From the NCBI GenBank assembly GCA_944336975.1, contig CALVLH010000003.1, positions 85,809-149,808 of the forward strand: a stretch of DNA of 64,000 nt. The letters are read 5' to 3'. The notes beneath the pieces are model-generated. The model searched no databases. It saw only the letters and a program-made list of their open reading frames with translations, and was not told the DNA's origin. This DNA comes from an uncultured Clostridia bacterium. Lineage in GTDB: Bacteria > Bacillota > Clostridia > Christensenellales > Borkfalkiaceae. Below, one piece after another: positions 43,514-50,943 of this stretch; the first letter of the stretch is position 1, and each line of letters starts with the position of its first letter. Made by a program: the position numbers and the translations under genes.

Positions 43514-43524
43514 TCGCATATAAT
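43495..43524 (+). promoter_or_regulatory. Promoter of the Cys-rich microprotein gene
   Basis: TTGTCA at 43495-43500 (inside the rny terminator loop), an 18-bp spacer and TATAAT at 43519-43524. Confidence 0.72.
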
Positions 43525-43568
43525 GGACTATGGTACCATGAAATTCTACCACAGAGGTCTTTAGCGTT

Positions 43569-43859
43569 ATGTGTCTTACTTGTAATCACTGCAATTCCTG
43601 CAACTCGTGCGGTTCCCGTAACTCCTGTAATTCGTGCGGGACGTGCGGCTGCGGTTCGCTCGCGTCCTTTCTGAGCGAACTGTTTTCCTACGGAACTTCG
43701 TCGGGGAATTGCGCGGGCGGCTGTTCGCGTTCGTGCGGCTGTGCATGCGGCTGTTTCGGGTGCTGTGCGAGCGGCTGTTCCTTCCCGAACTATTGCGGCG
43801 ACGCCTATTATGCGGCGCAGTACGGACTGACTTCGGTCGGCCGCTGTTCCTGCGAATAA
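43569..43859 (+). CDS. Cysteine-rich microprotein (21 Cys in 96 residues)
   Basis: I do not recognise this family. The first 28 residues are a series of CxxC units (CNHC, CNSC, CNSC, CNSC, CGTC) with Asn/Ser/Gly between; a short helical segment LASFLSELFS follows. A second Cys block (GNCAGGCSRSCGCACGCFGCC) and a tail with Tyr/Ala precede a final CSCE. There is no signal peptide. AGAGG stands 10 nt before the ATG, and the gene has its own promoter and terminator, so it is probably real. Metal binding, a spore-coat or crust component, or a modified-peptide precursor are all possible; no modifying enzyme is adjacent. Confidence 0.72.
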   Translation: MCLTCNHCNSCNSCGSRNSCNSCGTCGCGSLASFLSELFSYGTSSGNCAGGCSRSCGCACGCFGCCASGCSFPNYCGDAYYAAQYGLTSVGRCSCE

Positions 43860-43871
43860 GCATTTTCCGGA

Positions 43872-43897
43872 AACGCCCCGAAAGGGGCGTTATTTTA
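43872..43897 (+). terminator. Terminator of the Cys-rich microprotein gene
   Basis: AACGCCCC-GAAA-GGGGCGTT followed by ATTTTAT. Confidence 0.85.
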
Positions 43898-43919
43898 TGC
43901 GCATATTTTCGCGAAAGCA

Positions 43920-43948
43920 TTGTAATCGGTTTCGTCATGTGCTATAAT
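43920..43948 (+). promoter_or_regulatory. Promoter of the YitT gene
   Basis: TTGTAA at 43920-43925, a 17-bp spacer and TATAAT at 43943-43948. Confidence 0.82.
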
Positions 43949-43969
43949 GGGCGTGTACAGAGGGAGTTT

Positions 43970-44965
43970 ATGATTCATATTCGCGAAACACTGCATGACA
44001 TCCACTGGGGCAAACTGCTCCGTTACCTTGCGATCGTGATCGCGGGCAATCTCATCGCCGCGGCGGCGTCCGCGCTTTTTATCCTGCCCAACGATCTGAT
44101 CATGGGAGGGACGACGGGGATCGGTATTTTTGTCGAACATTTTCTCTCGGGAGAAAATTCCTCGATGATCGTCTCCGGGATCGTCCTTATCGCCAATATC
44201 ATTCTCTATCTCATCGGCGTGCTGCTCCTCGGCAAGAAGTTTGCTTTTGCCACGCTTCTGGGCACCTTTCTCTATCCTTCGTTCATGGGGATGTATTCCG
44301 CGATCCTCGGAGATCGCAGGCTGACAGAAAATCCCGTTCTCGCCATGATCTGCGGCGGCGTTTTGATGGGCGTCGGCATCGGGCTCGTCGTCCGCGAGGG
44401 CGCCTCGACGGGCGGCACGGACATCCCGCCGTTGATCTTTCATAAATTTTTCGGGCTTCCCGTCTCTGTCGGGATGTGGCTCGTCGATCTGACCGTCGTG
44501 CTCTTGCAGGCGTTTATCATGCCCGTGGAAACGACGCTGTACGGCATCGTCATCGTCGTGTTCTATTCCATCGTCATCGATAAGGTGTCTCCGATCGGGC
44601 TGAAAAAGATGCAGGTGAAGATCGTCAGCCGAAAGTATAAGGAGATCCGCGAAATGATCCTCAATAAGCTCAACCGCGGCGTAACGCAGTTATTCGGACA
44701 GACGGGCTTTTTGAAGGAGCGCTGCAATGTGCTTTTGACGATCGTGTCCAACCGTGAACTCGTGCGGCTCAAAGACGAAGTGCAGAAGATCGATCCCGAA
44801 GCCTTTCTTACGGTGAGCGTGGTCACGGAAGTGCGCGGGAGGGGATTTTCGCGCGATAAAATCGCATTGCCCAAATCGGAAGAACGTTTCGACGCGGAAG
44901 ATCTCGCTGAGGTAGCGTCCGAGACGGCCGCTCCGCAGGAAGCCTCGCCTTCGGAGGCAAAATAG
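43970..44965 (+). CDS. YitT family membrane protein (DUF161/DUF2179)
   Basis: The 331-residue protein has five or six membrane helices in residues 15-200 with the family-typical NLIAAAASALFILPNDLIMGGTTGIG (in parts ALFILPNDLI and GGTTGI) and the second GASTGGTDI repeat. A cytosolic DUF2179 domain (about 225-300, KYKEIREMILNKLNRGVT, LLTIVSNREL) follows, then a Glu/Ala-rich tail. Its function is not established; members have been suggested to transport small solutes. ATG 43970 follows AGAGGGAG. Confidence 0.92.
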   Translation: MIHIRETLHDIHWGKLLRYLAIVIAGNLIAAAASALFILPNDLIMGGTTGIGIFVEHFLSGENSSMIVSGIVLIANIILYLIGVLLLGKKFAFATLLGTFLYPSFMGMYSAILGDRRLTENPVLAMICGGVLMGVGIGLVVREGASTGGTDIPPLIFHKFFGLPVSVGMWLVDLTVVLLQAFIMPVETTLYGIVIVVFYSIVIDKVSPIGLKKMQVKIVSRKYKEIREMILNKLNRGVTQLFGQTGFLKERCNVLLTIVSNRELVRLKDEVQKIDPEAFLTVSVVTEVRGRGFSRDKIALPKSEERFDAEDLAEVASETAAPQEASPSEAK

Positions 44966-45002
44966 GGAGCCTTCGCGGAGCCGTCCAAAATTTCGGATAT
45001 AA

Positions 45003-45032
45003 AAAAAAGACGGGCTTGCTCGTCTTTTTTCG
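45003..45032 (+). terminator. Terminator of the YitT gene
   Basis: AAAAAAGACG-loop-CGTCTTTTTT, usable on both strands. The remaining 140 bp to the CPBP gene show nothing further. Confidence 0.88.
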
Positions 45033-45171
45033 TTTATTCGGAAAGAGTTTGTCCTTAAAGCATTCCTGCGCACGGGGCGTTTGGCCGTGGGAAGGCGTTC
45101 GCTTTGCGGAACGGTTTGCGATGTCTGCGCGAGGAACCCTGCGCATTTCTCAAATTCATACGACCGATCGG

Positions 45172-45951
45172 CTAAATTTCCGTTTCTCTGTCGGGCGACC
45201 GATTTTGAACGTTCTTCGCTTGCTTTATATCAAGCAGCCAAAACGCGATTGCTACGGCCGTCGTCAGCAAGATGCCTGTAATCAGGATCCAATTCAACTT
45301 TAATATAAACGATGACAGCAACACGTTTACAAAACCGTGAAACAGCGTACAGAGCGGCAGGCTTCTCGATCGCTCGTATAGGATGCCCAACCAAAAGCAA
45401 AGAAATATCCCCAGCACTGCCTGTACCCAAAACGGCATCGATTGATTCGGATGTCCTTCGATGAACCAAAGCGGCAGATGCCACAGCGCCCATATAGCGC
45501 CGCATGCAAGCGAGGCGAGAGGAAAGGTGATTTTCTTTGACAGCGTCGGTTGCAATATCCCTCGCCAGCCGAGTTCTTCCTCTCCGCCATAGAGAAATGT
45601 GGAACCGAGCAGGGTAACGGTAAAATTCAGCGCAGACATCTGCGGATTCCATTCCATGGAAGACAGACCGACGGTGAGAGCGATCAGGACAACGAACAAA
45701 AGAAAAATCAAGATACCGTGCTTTTGATAGGAAAACAGAAACTCTTTCAACCGATGGAAAAAATCTCTTCTGCCGATACAGAATAGAGCGGCAACGGCGG
45801 GGCCGAAATTTCCGATGATATAAATTACGGTGGGCAATGCGTCCCCATATACAAAATCGGTGTATGCGACGAGGAGGGCGACGCCCCACCAGCATACATA
45901 AGTAACGGCAAACGTAATGATAAGATATTTTGCAACGGTCTTGATATTCAT
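45172..45951 (-). CDS. CPBP family intramembrane metalloprotease
   Basis: The 259-residue membrane protein has about eight hydrophobic segments and the CPBP (Abi/CAAX-protease-like) motifs: EE-x3-R in GGEEELGWRG (E125, E126, R130), HLPLW with the second metal-ligand His, and FHGFVN with the third. Members process prenylated or peptide substrates, or confer bacteriocin self-immunity; no bacteriocin gene is adjacent. The TATAAT (45963-45958) ends 6 bp before the ATG and no Shine-Dalgarno is present, suggesting a leaderless transcript. Confidence 0.88.
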   Translation of the reverse strand: MNIKTVAKYLIITFAVTYVCWWGVALLVAYTDFVYGDALPTVIYIIGNFGPAVAALFCIGRRDFFHRLKEFLFSYQKHGILIFLLFVVLIALTVGLSSMEWNPQMSALNFTVTLLGSTFLYGGEEELGWRGILQPTLSKKITFPLASLACGAIWALWHLPLWFIEGHPNQSMPFWVQAVLGIFLCFWLGILYERSRSLPLCTLFHGFVNVLLSSFILKLNWILITGILLTTAVAIAFWLLDIKQAKNVQNRSPDRETEI

Positions 45952-45957
45952 GGATAG

Positions 45958-45986
45958 ATTATAACATAATCGAAGGATAAAGTCAT
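45958..45986 (-). promoter_or_regulatory. Promoter of the CPBP gene (leaderless geometry)
   Basis: On the minus strand, ATGACT (45986-45981), a 17-bp spacer and TATAAT (45963-45958), followed by CTATCC and then ATG. Confidence 0.6.
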
Positions 45987-46061
45987 GGGTAGAGCGGTAA
46001 AAAACAGATGATCCAAACGCATTGCCGATAAAATCGGTTCCGCGTTCGGATCATGCTCGTT

Positions 46062-46152
46062 TGGCGCAGAGAAGAGGATTCGAACCTCCGGACGAGTCAC
46101 CCCCGTCACACGATTTCCAATCGTGCTCCTTAAACCACTCAGACATCTCTGC
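46062..46152 (-). tRNA. tRNA-Ser(GGA)
   Basis: A 91-nt class II tRNA on the minus strand. Acceptor GCAGAGA pairs with TCTCTGC, the anticodon stem is CACGA/TCGTG with loop TTGGAAA (anticodon GGA), there is a long variable arm, and the T-loop is TTCGAAT. GCCA is encoded. Confidence 0.96.
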
Positions 46153-46162
46153 AAGCCTGTTT

Positions 46163-46191
46163 ATTATAATATGTTCTTTCAAAAAAAGCAA
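46163..46191 (-). promoter_or_regulatory. Promoter of tRNA-Ser
   Basis: On the minus strand, TTGCTT (46191-46186), a 17-bp spacer and TATAAT (46168-46163), 11 bp before the tRNA. Confidence 0.85.
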
Positions 46192-46364
46192 GCGTTTTCG
46201 CACAAGTTAAAGAAAGTTTGCGGGCAGATTAAAAAAAATTTATCCGAAGCGGCATTTCCGAGCACGATATTCCGCCGTATTTTTCTCGCGCGGTAAGGGA
46301 ATGGAAACTCTCGAATAATCTGATATTTTACAAAAATTATTGCTAACAAATTATCAGTTTTTGC

Positions 46365-46393
46365 TTGACATTGATTATCAAAAATACTAAAAT
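46365..46393 (+). promoter_or_regulatory. Promoter of the FMN-binding lipoprotein gene
   Basis: TTGACA at 46365-46370, a 17-bp spacer and TAAAAT at 46388-46393, within an AT-rich stretch. Confidence 0.85.
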
Positions 46394-46427
46394 ATAAGCC
46401 AGTAATAAATAAGGAGATTTATTTAGC

Positions 46428-47228
46428 ATGAAGAAGTTTGTTGCTGTTGCACTTACGGGTGTATCTATGTGCGCGCTTTGCCTTGGTCTTACCGCTTGCC
46501 AGGGCGGTGACAACGACGGTGCGGCTTACGCGCTTGTCCACGGCGGATCCTACGTCGGCGAAGCGACCGTTACGGTCGACAAAGACGGCAAGGTCACCGA
46601 AGCTACCCTCAACGAAGTCTGCCTTCCTACCTATGTGACCGCAGGTGAGGACGTTGCGGCTGACGACAAGGTTACAGTCACGGTTACCGACCACGGTTCC
46701 GAAGTTGAAAAGTCCTACTACAAGACCGTTTCCTTCGGCGATATTACGCTCACCTATGACGCAACCGAGAAAACCTATATGAACGGCACCACGAAGATGG
46801 CTGATTTCTTCCAGACGGAAGCAAACGCAAAGGCATACTTCGAAGCTGTTATGGCGAACAAGGTCTCCGTGACGGTCGGCGGCGAGAAGAAGACGGACAT
46901 CATGAACAAGGCTTCTCTTTGCAAGGAAGAGAACGGTTACTGGACCAGGCAGGATGCAGACGGAAATGATTATTCCCGTTGGGAAATGAACCGCGACGCT
47001 ACGGTCAACTATGTCAAGGAGTACGGCGTTGAAGAGCTCGATTCCCTTGTCCGCAACACCGAAGCGGAGAAGGATGAATACGGCGTTGACGCGAAGTACT
47101 GGGTCGACACGAACGGCGTTTCTACGGGCGCTACCTGGTCGGATATGAATTCCGATACGACGGGTAAGGGCTACCTGAGCTATGTTCAGCTCATCCTGAA
47201 GGCTTACGACGCAGCAAAGGCTGACTAA
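46428..47228 (+). CDS. FMN-binding-domain lipoprotein (PplA-like)
   Basis: The 266-residue protein has a signal peptide with lipobox LTA-C24. The mature part resembles the repeated FMN-binding layout of PplA-type lipoproteins: GGSYVGEATVTVDKDGKV near residue 39 and, near the C-terminus, VSTGATWSDMN followed by GYLSYVQLILKAY. TGAT (233-236) fits the [ST]GA[ST] motif that ApbE flavinylates, with T236 as acceptor. The first half carries no such motif. It would be an extracytosolic one-electron carrier. ApbE is encoded 130 bp downstream behind a terminator and its own promoter. GGAG precedes the ATG, although about 12 nt away. Confidence 0.83.
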   Translation: MKKFVAVALTGVSMCALCLGLTACQGGDNDGAAYALVHGGSYVGEATVTVDKDGKVTEATLNEVCLPTYVTAGEDVAADDKVTVTVTDHGSEVEKSYYKTVSFGDITLTYDATEKTYMNGTTKMADFFQTEANAKAYFEAVMANKVSVTVGGEKKTDIMNKASLCKEENGYWTRQDADGNDYSRWEMNRDATVNYVKEYGVEELDSLVRNTEAEKDEYGVDAKYWVDTNGVSTGATWSDMNSDTTGKGYLSYVQLILKAYDAAKAD

Positions 47229-47268
47229 GCGATCACGTCCGATCGGGCGCAGAACTGAAACAAAAAGG

Positions 47269-47299
47269 GGCGGAAGTTTTATCTTCCGCTTCTTTTTTC
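47269..47299 (+). terminator. Terminator between the FMN lipoprotein gene and apbE
   Basis: GCGGAAG-loop-CTTCCGC followed by TTCTTTTTTC. Confidence 0.82.
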
Positions 47300-47328
47300 T
47301 TGTTTTTTTTCGCAAAATGAGATATAAT
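47300..47328 (+). promoter_or_regulatory. Promoter of apbE
   Basis: TTGTTT at 47300-47305, a 17-bp spacer and TATAAT at 47323-47328. Confidence 0.78.
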
Positions 47329-47358
47329 GTCGGTATTGTTACGAAAAGGGAGTATTTC

Positions 47359-48588
47359 ATGAAACATCGGTCTATTTCATTTTCCGTCGGCGCCGGGATG
47401 ATGGCGGCGTGTCTGTTGCTGTCCGCTTGTACGTCCTCCGACGAAAACGGTCCGGTTGGGAAATTGCTCGGATATAATAATTTTGCCTATTTCAATACGC
47501 AGTCTACCTGGGCGTTCATGCCCGAGGGTGACGAGGCGAGCGAAACGGAAAAAGCGCTCTGGGACGAGATGAAATCCATCTTCGCGCGCGTGGAGAACAG
47601 TGTTTCTACCGACATCGAGGGCAGTTCCGTGGCGCGTTTCAACGCGGCGGACGCGGGTGAGGAAGTGGAGATCGATAAGACCGCATACGAGATCTTGCAG
47701 ACGGCGAAAGAGGTCTACGAAAAGACGGAAGGCGCGTATAATCCCGCCGTCGGGCTTCTGGTCGATCTGTGGGGATTTACGCCCCGCTTTACCGATTCGG
47801 ACGTCGTAGCAGACAGCCAGCCTTACGATCGGGAAAAATACTGGGAACAGCTTCCCGACGGGGAGTACATTCAGGCGTTTCTCGCGCTGTCCGATTTTTC
47901 CGCTGTTACCCTTCGGGAAGACGAGGGAAAATACTATGCCCTGAAACCCGAGACGGCGGCGATCGCCGTGGACGGCGTCACTTATACCATGCAACTCAAT
48001 CTGGGCGGGATCGGCAAGGGATACGCCGTCGATCAGGCTGCGGCGCTCGTGCGCGCGAGCGGGCAGGAATACGGCTATATCAGCCTGGGCGGGAGCAGTA
48101 TGTACGTCATGCAAAACCCCACCGTCGATGCGAACGAAGAGGGCGTGCGTCCTTGGAAAGTATCCGTCAACAATCCCCGCCCGTCGGAGTTTTCCGTATC
48201 GTCTTATGCAAGCGTCAGCATGAACGATGTGTTCCTTTCGTCGAGCGGCGACTATGAGCAGTATTACGAGATCGGCGGGAAGCGGTATTGCCATATCATC
48301 AATCCGAACACGGGATTTCCCGTCAATGCCGATCCCGACAGCGACGGGAGCGGGATCGCGATCGTTTCCGTCTTCGGACTTACGGCGGCGGAAGGGGACG
48401 CGACGACGACCGCGCTTATGGCGATGGGAAAAGACCGCTCGCTGGAATACATTGCGGAAAATCTCGAAGACAAAGATGTGATTTTCGTATACTATGACGG
48501 ACAGGCGGACAGCTATACCGTCTATACCAATATGGAAGAAGGGAAATATACCGTGCTCGCGGAAGGCATGTCGGTGGTAAAATTCTGA
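47359..48588 (+). CDS. apbE: FAD:protein FMN transferase lipoprotein
   Basis: ApbE uses FAD to attach FMN covalently to Thr/Ser of target proteins outside the cytosol. The 409-residue protein has a lipobox LSA-C24 and the ApbE core. Landmarks are STDIEGSSVARFN near the N-terminus, LGGIGKGYAVDQAAALV with the FAD-binding lysine, YISLGGSSMY, HIINPNTGFPV and the Mg-binding GDATTTALMAMG. Likely targets here are the upstream lipoprotein, RnfD (TGAT) and the RnfG homologue (SGAS). ATG 47359 follows AAAGGGAG. The stop overlaps the next ATG. Confidence 0.95.
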   Translation: MKHRSISFSVGAGMMAACLLLSACTSSDENGPVGKLLGYNNFAYFNTQSTWAFMPEGDEASETEKALWDEMKSIFARVENSVSTDIEGSSVARFNAADAGEEVEIDKTAYEILQTAKEVYEKTEGAYNPAVGLLVDLWGFTPRFTDSDVVADSQPYDREKYWEQLPDGEYIQAFLALSDFSAVTLREDEGKYYALKPETAAIAVDGVTYTMQLNLGGIGKGYAVDQAAALVRASGQEYGYISLGGSSMYVMQNPTVDANEEGVRPWKVSVNNPRPSEFSVSSYASVSMNDVFLSSSGDYEQYYEIGGKRYCHIINPNTGFPVNADPDSDGSGIAIVSVFGLTAAEGDATTTALMAMGKDRSLEYIAENLEDKDVIFVYYDGQADSYTVYTNMEEGKYTVLAEGMSVVKF

Positions 48589-49076
48589 TGGCGCTCAGGC
48601 AGATCGAACAAGTCAAAAAGAGAAAGCCGTTTGCGCTTTGGGATCTCGCCGTCTATGGGGCTTTGGCGATGTTCATCGTCATTTTGTTCATCGCATTCGT
48701 CTTTACGGCGGATCGGAGTCCCATCGACGGCGTCCGTTTCGTCTATGACGAGGAGACGGTCTATTCCTATTCCTTTACGGACGGTTCGTTCGTTGCGGAC
48801 GGTTGGGAAAACCGCATTGAAGAAGAGCGGGACGGAAGCGATCTTATCGTCACTTTTTACGAGGACGAGGCTAGGACGGAATATAACGTCATTACGATCG
48901 ATCTGCAACGGCGCGCGGCGAAGGTGACGGACACGAATTGCAGCCGACATAAAGACTGTATGTATATGACGGAGATCACCACGGCGGACGGCGTGATCAT
49001 CTGCGTGCCGCACGGGTTGAAAATTCTCGCCCTTAACGGAGAGGAAAATTGGGGCGACGGACCGATTCTCGGATGA
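48588..49076 (+). CDS. NusG domain II-containing membrane protein
   Basis: The 162-residue protein has a cytosolic basic N-terminus, one membrane helix (about 20-42) and an extracytosolic domain. The latter contains the CSRHKDCMYM and VIICVPHGLKILAL blocks typical of the NusG_II family. Such proteins often accompany ApbE, Rnf and Gx-transporter genes in Bacillota; the role is unknown. It overlaps apbE by one base (TGATG), implying coupled translation. Confidence 0.85.
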   Translation: MALRQIEQVKKRKPFALWDLAVYGALAMFIVILFIAFVFTADRSPIDGVRFVYDEETVYSYSFTDGSFVADGWENRIEEERDGSDLIVTFYEDEARTEYNVITIDLQRRAAKVTDTNCSRHKDCMYMTEITTADGVIICVPHGLKILALNGEENWGDGPILG

Positions 49077-49152
49077 GTCCGACGCGGTGATTTCCGTGCG
49101 GATCGGTCAATCAATATGCGGTTCGAAAAGACGCGAGTTTCATCAAGACAGG

Positions 49153-49188
49153 AAAAGAGCGAAGATTTTTGAAAATCTTCGCTCTTTT
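49153..49188 (+). terminator. Terminator of the apbE operon
   Basis: A 17-bp perfect stem (AAAAGAGCGAAGATTTT and its complement) with a minimal loop; T-runs on both strands. Confidence 0.9.
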
Positions 49189-49303
49189 GCATTACTTGAA
49201 TTGAGTTCTTTTGCGTACAGATCAAACAGAGTTTTGATCGTTCCGAAACTTCGCGGTTCCGCGTTCGCCGGGACGCGTCATTCGCTTCCTTCCGTCCCTC
49301 CGA

Positions 49304-49609
49304 TCACTTGACGAGGTCGATCAGGTTGGAATAGGTGTCGGGGAAGAAGAGGAAGACCACGACGATCGCCAGCATAGCGAGGAAGATGATCTGGAACACG
49401 AGATTTCTTTTGGACATCGCTTCCAATCCGACCACCGCGACCAGCAGGAGCGAGCCGTAGGTGCGCGCGATCTCGAGGATGTTCAGCACCGTCGCATTTT
49501 CAATGAAAGGGAAATTCGCGTTGATGATCAGCACGATGTAGACCACGACCAGAAGTACGGCGAGGATCTCGCCGATGATGTCAAATACTTTTTCCAAACT
49601 CTTAAACAT
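49304..49609 (-). CDS. Small three-helix membrane protein, unknown
   Basis: I do not recognise this 101-residue protein. It has three hydrophobic segments (about 10-30, 45-62 and 70-90), a short basic link (MSKRN) and an acidic amphipathic N-terminus (FKSLEKVFDIIGEIL). GGAGG precedes the ATG, and the promoter at 49657-49685 is close to consensus. The leader contains the palindrome GATCTCG-TG-CGAGATC. It stands alone between the flavinylation locus and the 50005 gene. Confidence 0.75.
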   Translation of the reverse strand: MFKSLEKVFDIIGEILAVLLVVVYIVLIINANFPFIENATVLNILEIARTYGSLLLVAVVGLEAMSKRNLVFQIIFLAMLAIVVVFLFFPDTYSNLIDLVK

Positions 49610-49628
49610 AAATATCCTCCGAAAATCC

Positions 49629-49644
49629 GATCTCGCACGAGATC
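49629..49644. promoter_or_regulatory. Palindrome in the leader of the 49304 gene
   Basis: GATCTCG and CGAGATC form two perfect 7-bp arms around 2 bp, between promoter and start codon; a candidate operator. Confidence 0.45.
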
Positions 49645-49656
49645 TTTGTATTGTTT

Positions 49657-49685
49657 ATTTTAACCGTTTTCACAAAAAAAGTCAA
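49657..49685 (-). promoter_or_regulatory. Promoter of the 49304 gene
   Basis: On the minus strand, TTGACT (49685-49680), a 17-bp spacer and TAAAAT (49662-49657). Confidence 0.8.
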
Positions 49686-50004
49686 CTATCCGAGGCAAAA
49701 TTGCGGGGAACGGAACGCCGAACGGAGAAGCGGAAAAAATCAGGCATCCGCAACGGCGGAAGGGCGGGAAGGGCAAGGGGGGGGGACGGCGGCAGATGGG
49801 AAAATGAAAAATGTCTGCTCGACGTGAGGAGGCGAGAAAGACAAACGGAATGAAATACGATAAAGATCGGACGGCCGACGGGAAGAGAAACTCAAAAGAG
49901 ACGGGAAAATTATCCAGCGGTTGGCGGAGATACGGAATGCGGAGAAATAATGCGCCCCGAAGGCAAATTGCCTTCGGGGCGCGTGTTCATGCGAACGTAT
50001 CGCA
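49686..50004. other. Intergenic region with a terminator hairpin
   Basis: No gene is seen; the sequence has a purine-rich, low-complexity character (GGGGGGG and GAAA runs). The end holds the 13-bp hairpin GCGCCCCGAAGGC/GCCTTCGGGGCGC (49952-49982), the probable terminator of the minus-strand gene ending at 50005. Confidence 0.6.
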
Positions 50005-50784
50005 TCATTTTGCTTTTTTCTTTTTGACAAGCACGGTATAGGGCTTGATCAGTCCATTCTCGATGAGCTGTTCGTCTGTCTTGTAGGCAAATTTATATTC
50101 GTTGCAGAGCGCGCCGACTTCGGTGAGTTCGTATTTCTCGGCGAGGAACTTGAACAATTCGAGCGCGTGTTTGAGCGCGCGGCGCGAGGTGATGCGAACC
50201 TTCATGGGGACCGCGGCGTGCGTTTTTTTGTCCGATACGTCTTCGAAGCGAAATTTAGTGTCTTCAAATTCCGCGGGATCGAGCGCGAGATAGAGACAGA
50301 GCGTCTTTCCCGAGATGTTGGATTTCGCGATGAGCTGTTTCCCTACGCGGTAAGTTTCTCCCTGGAAGCCGATGCGGCTCTTAACGCCCGCAAACCCGAG
50401 GATGGCGTTTTTCAGCCCGCTGTACAGTTCCTGTGCGGATTCGTTCTGGATGAGGCGGGATTTATAGCTGCGTCTGTACCGAGTGACCAGCTCATAACCT
50501 TCCTTGACGGGCGCTTCTTCCGCTTTCGCCGCGGCGATTTCCTCTTCGGGGAGCTCGTCTGCCTCTTCGATCTCTTTTAATTCGTCTTTTTCCGCCTGTT
50601 CGCGAACGACCGCCCGCGCGCAGGGATTGGTTTCCGCTTTGATGCAATAAGCGCAGTAACTCGCTTCGCCGCACAGGTCGCGTCCCGCGCGTTCGCTCGC
50701 CAGCCATTTATCTACGTCTATCGTCTGTTGCAGTTGCCCGAGTTCTTCCGTCGTCAATTCTTTTTTTTCGATCATTTCATTCAC
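50005..50784 (-). CDS. Conserved hypothetical protein with N-terminal Cys-cluster module
   Basis: The 259-residue protein has an N-terminal module (about 15-60) with DKWLASERAGRDLCGEASY and the cysteine pattern C-x5-C-x2-C-x7-C ending PCARA. A Glu/Ala-rich acidic linker follows. The C-terminal domain (about 105-250) has SRIGFQGETYRVGKQLIAKSNI and GKTLCLYLALDPAEFEDTKF, which I recall from conserved hypothetical Clostridia proteins of unknown function. The same Cys module is present in the protein encoded at 59717-60109. The four Cys could hold Zn or Fe-S. Own promoter at 50805-50833; no clear Shine-Dalgarno close to the ATG. Confidence 0.78.
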   Translation of the reverse strand: MNEMIEKKELTTEELGQLQQTIDVDKWLASERAGRDLCGEASYCAYCIKAETNPCARAVVREQAEKDELKEIEEADELPEEEIAAAKAEEAPVKEGYELVTRYRRSYKSRLIQNESAQELYSGLKNAILGFAGVKSRIGFQGETYRVGKQLIAKSNISGKTLCLYLALDPAEFEDTKFRFEDVSDKKTHAAVPMKVRITSRRALKHALELFKFLAEKYELTEVGALCNEYKFAYKTDEQLIENGLIKPYTVLVKKKKAK

Positions 50785-50804
50785 CCCGACCTTGAATTAA
50801 TCAT

Positions 50805-50833
50805 ATTATATAACAATTTTCGCGCAAACGCAA
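50805..50833 (-). promoter_or_regulatory. Promoter of the 50005 gene
   Basis: On the minus strand, TTGCGT (50833-50828), a 17-bp spacer and TATAAT (50810-50805). Confidence 0.72.
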
Positions 50834-50886
50834 GTTTTTTTCATCCAATTTATACTAACATATCTGTTTAAACGCACGGCAAGCGT

Positions 50887-50928
50887 AAAAAAGCGGGCTC
50901 TCCTCTCGGGAGAGCCCGCTTTTTTTTA
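50887..50928. terminator. Terminator of the rnf operon (bidirectional)
   Basis: AAAAAAGCGGGCTCTCC pairs with GGAGAGCCCGCTTTTTT; T-runs on both strands, 16 bp after the rnfB stop. Confidence 0.93.
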
Positions 50929-50943
50929 TTCAGTCGGAGTGAT

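Noticed and set aside
43569-43859. The Cys-rich microprotein as a SCIFF-type modified peptide precursor
   Set aside because: The length, Cys spacing and absence of an adjacent radical SAM maturase do not fit that family.
47317-47358. ATG 47317 as the apbE start
   Set aside because: It lies inside the spacer and before the -10 element of the apbE promoter; ATG 47359 has a good ribosome binding site and gives a proper lipoprotein signal.
49740-50041. Short overlapping frames in the intergenic region near 49.8 kb
   Set aside because: They run through low-complexity purine tracts and a terminator hairpin and have no ribosome binding site.
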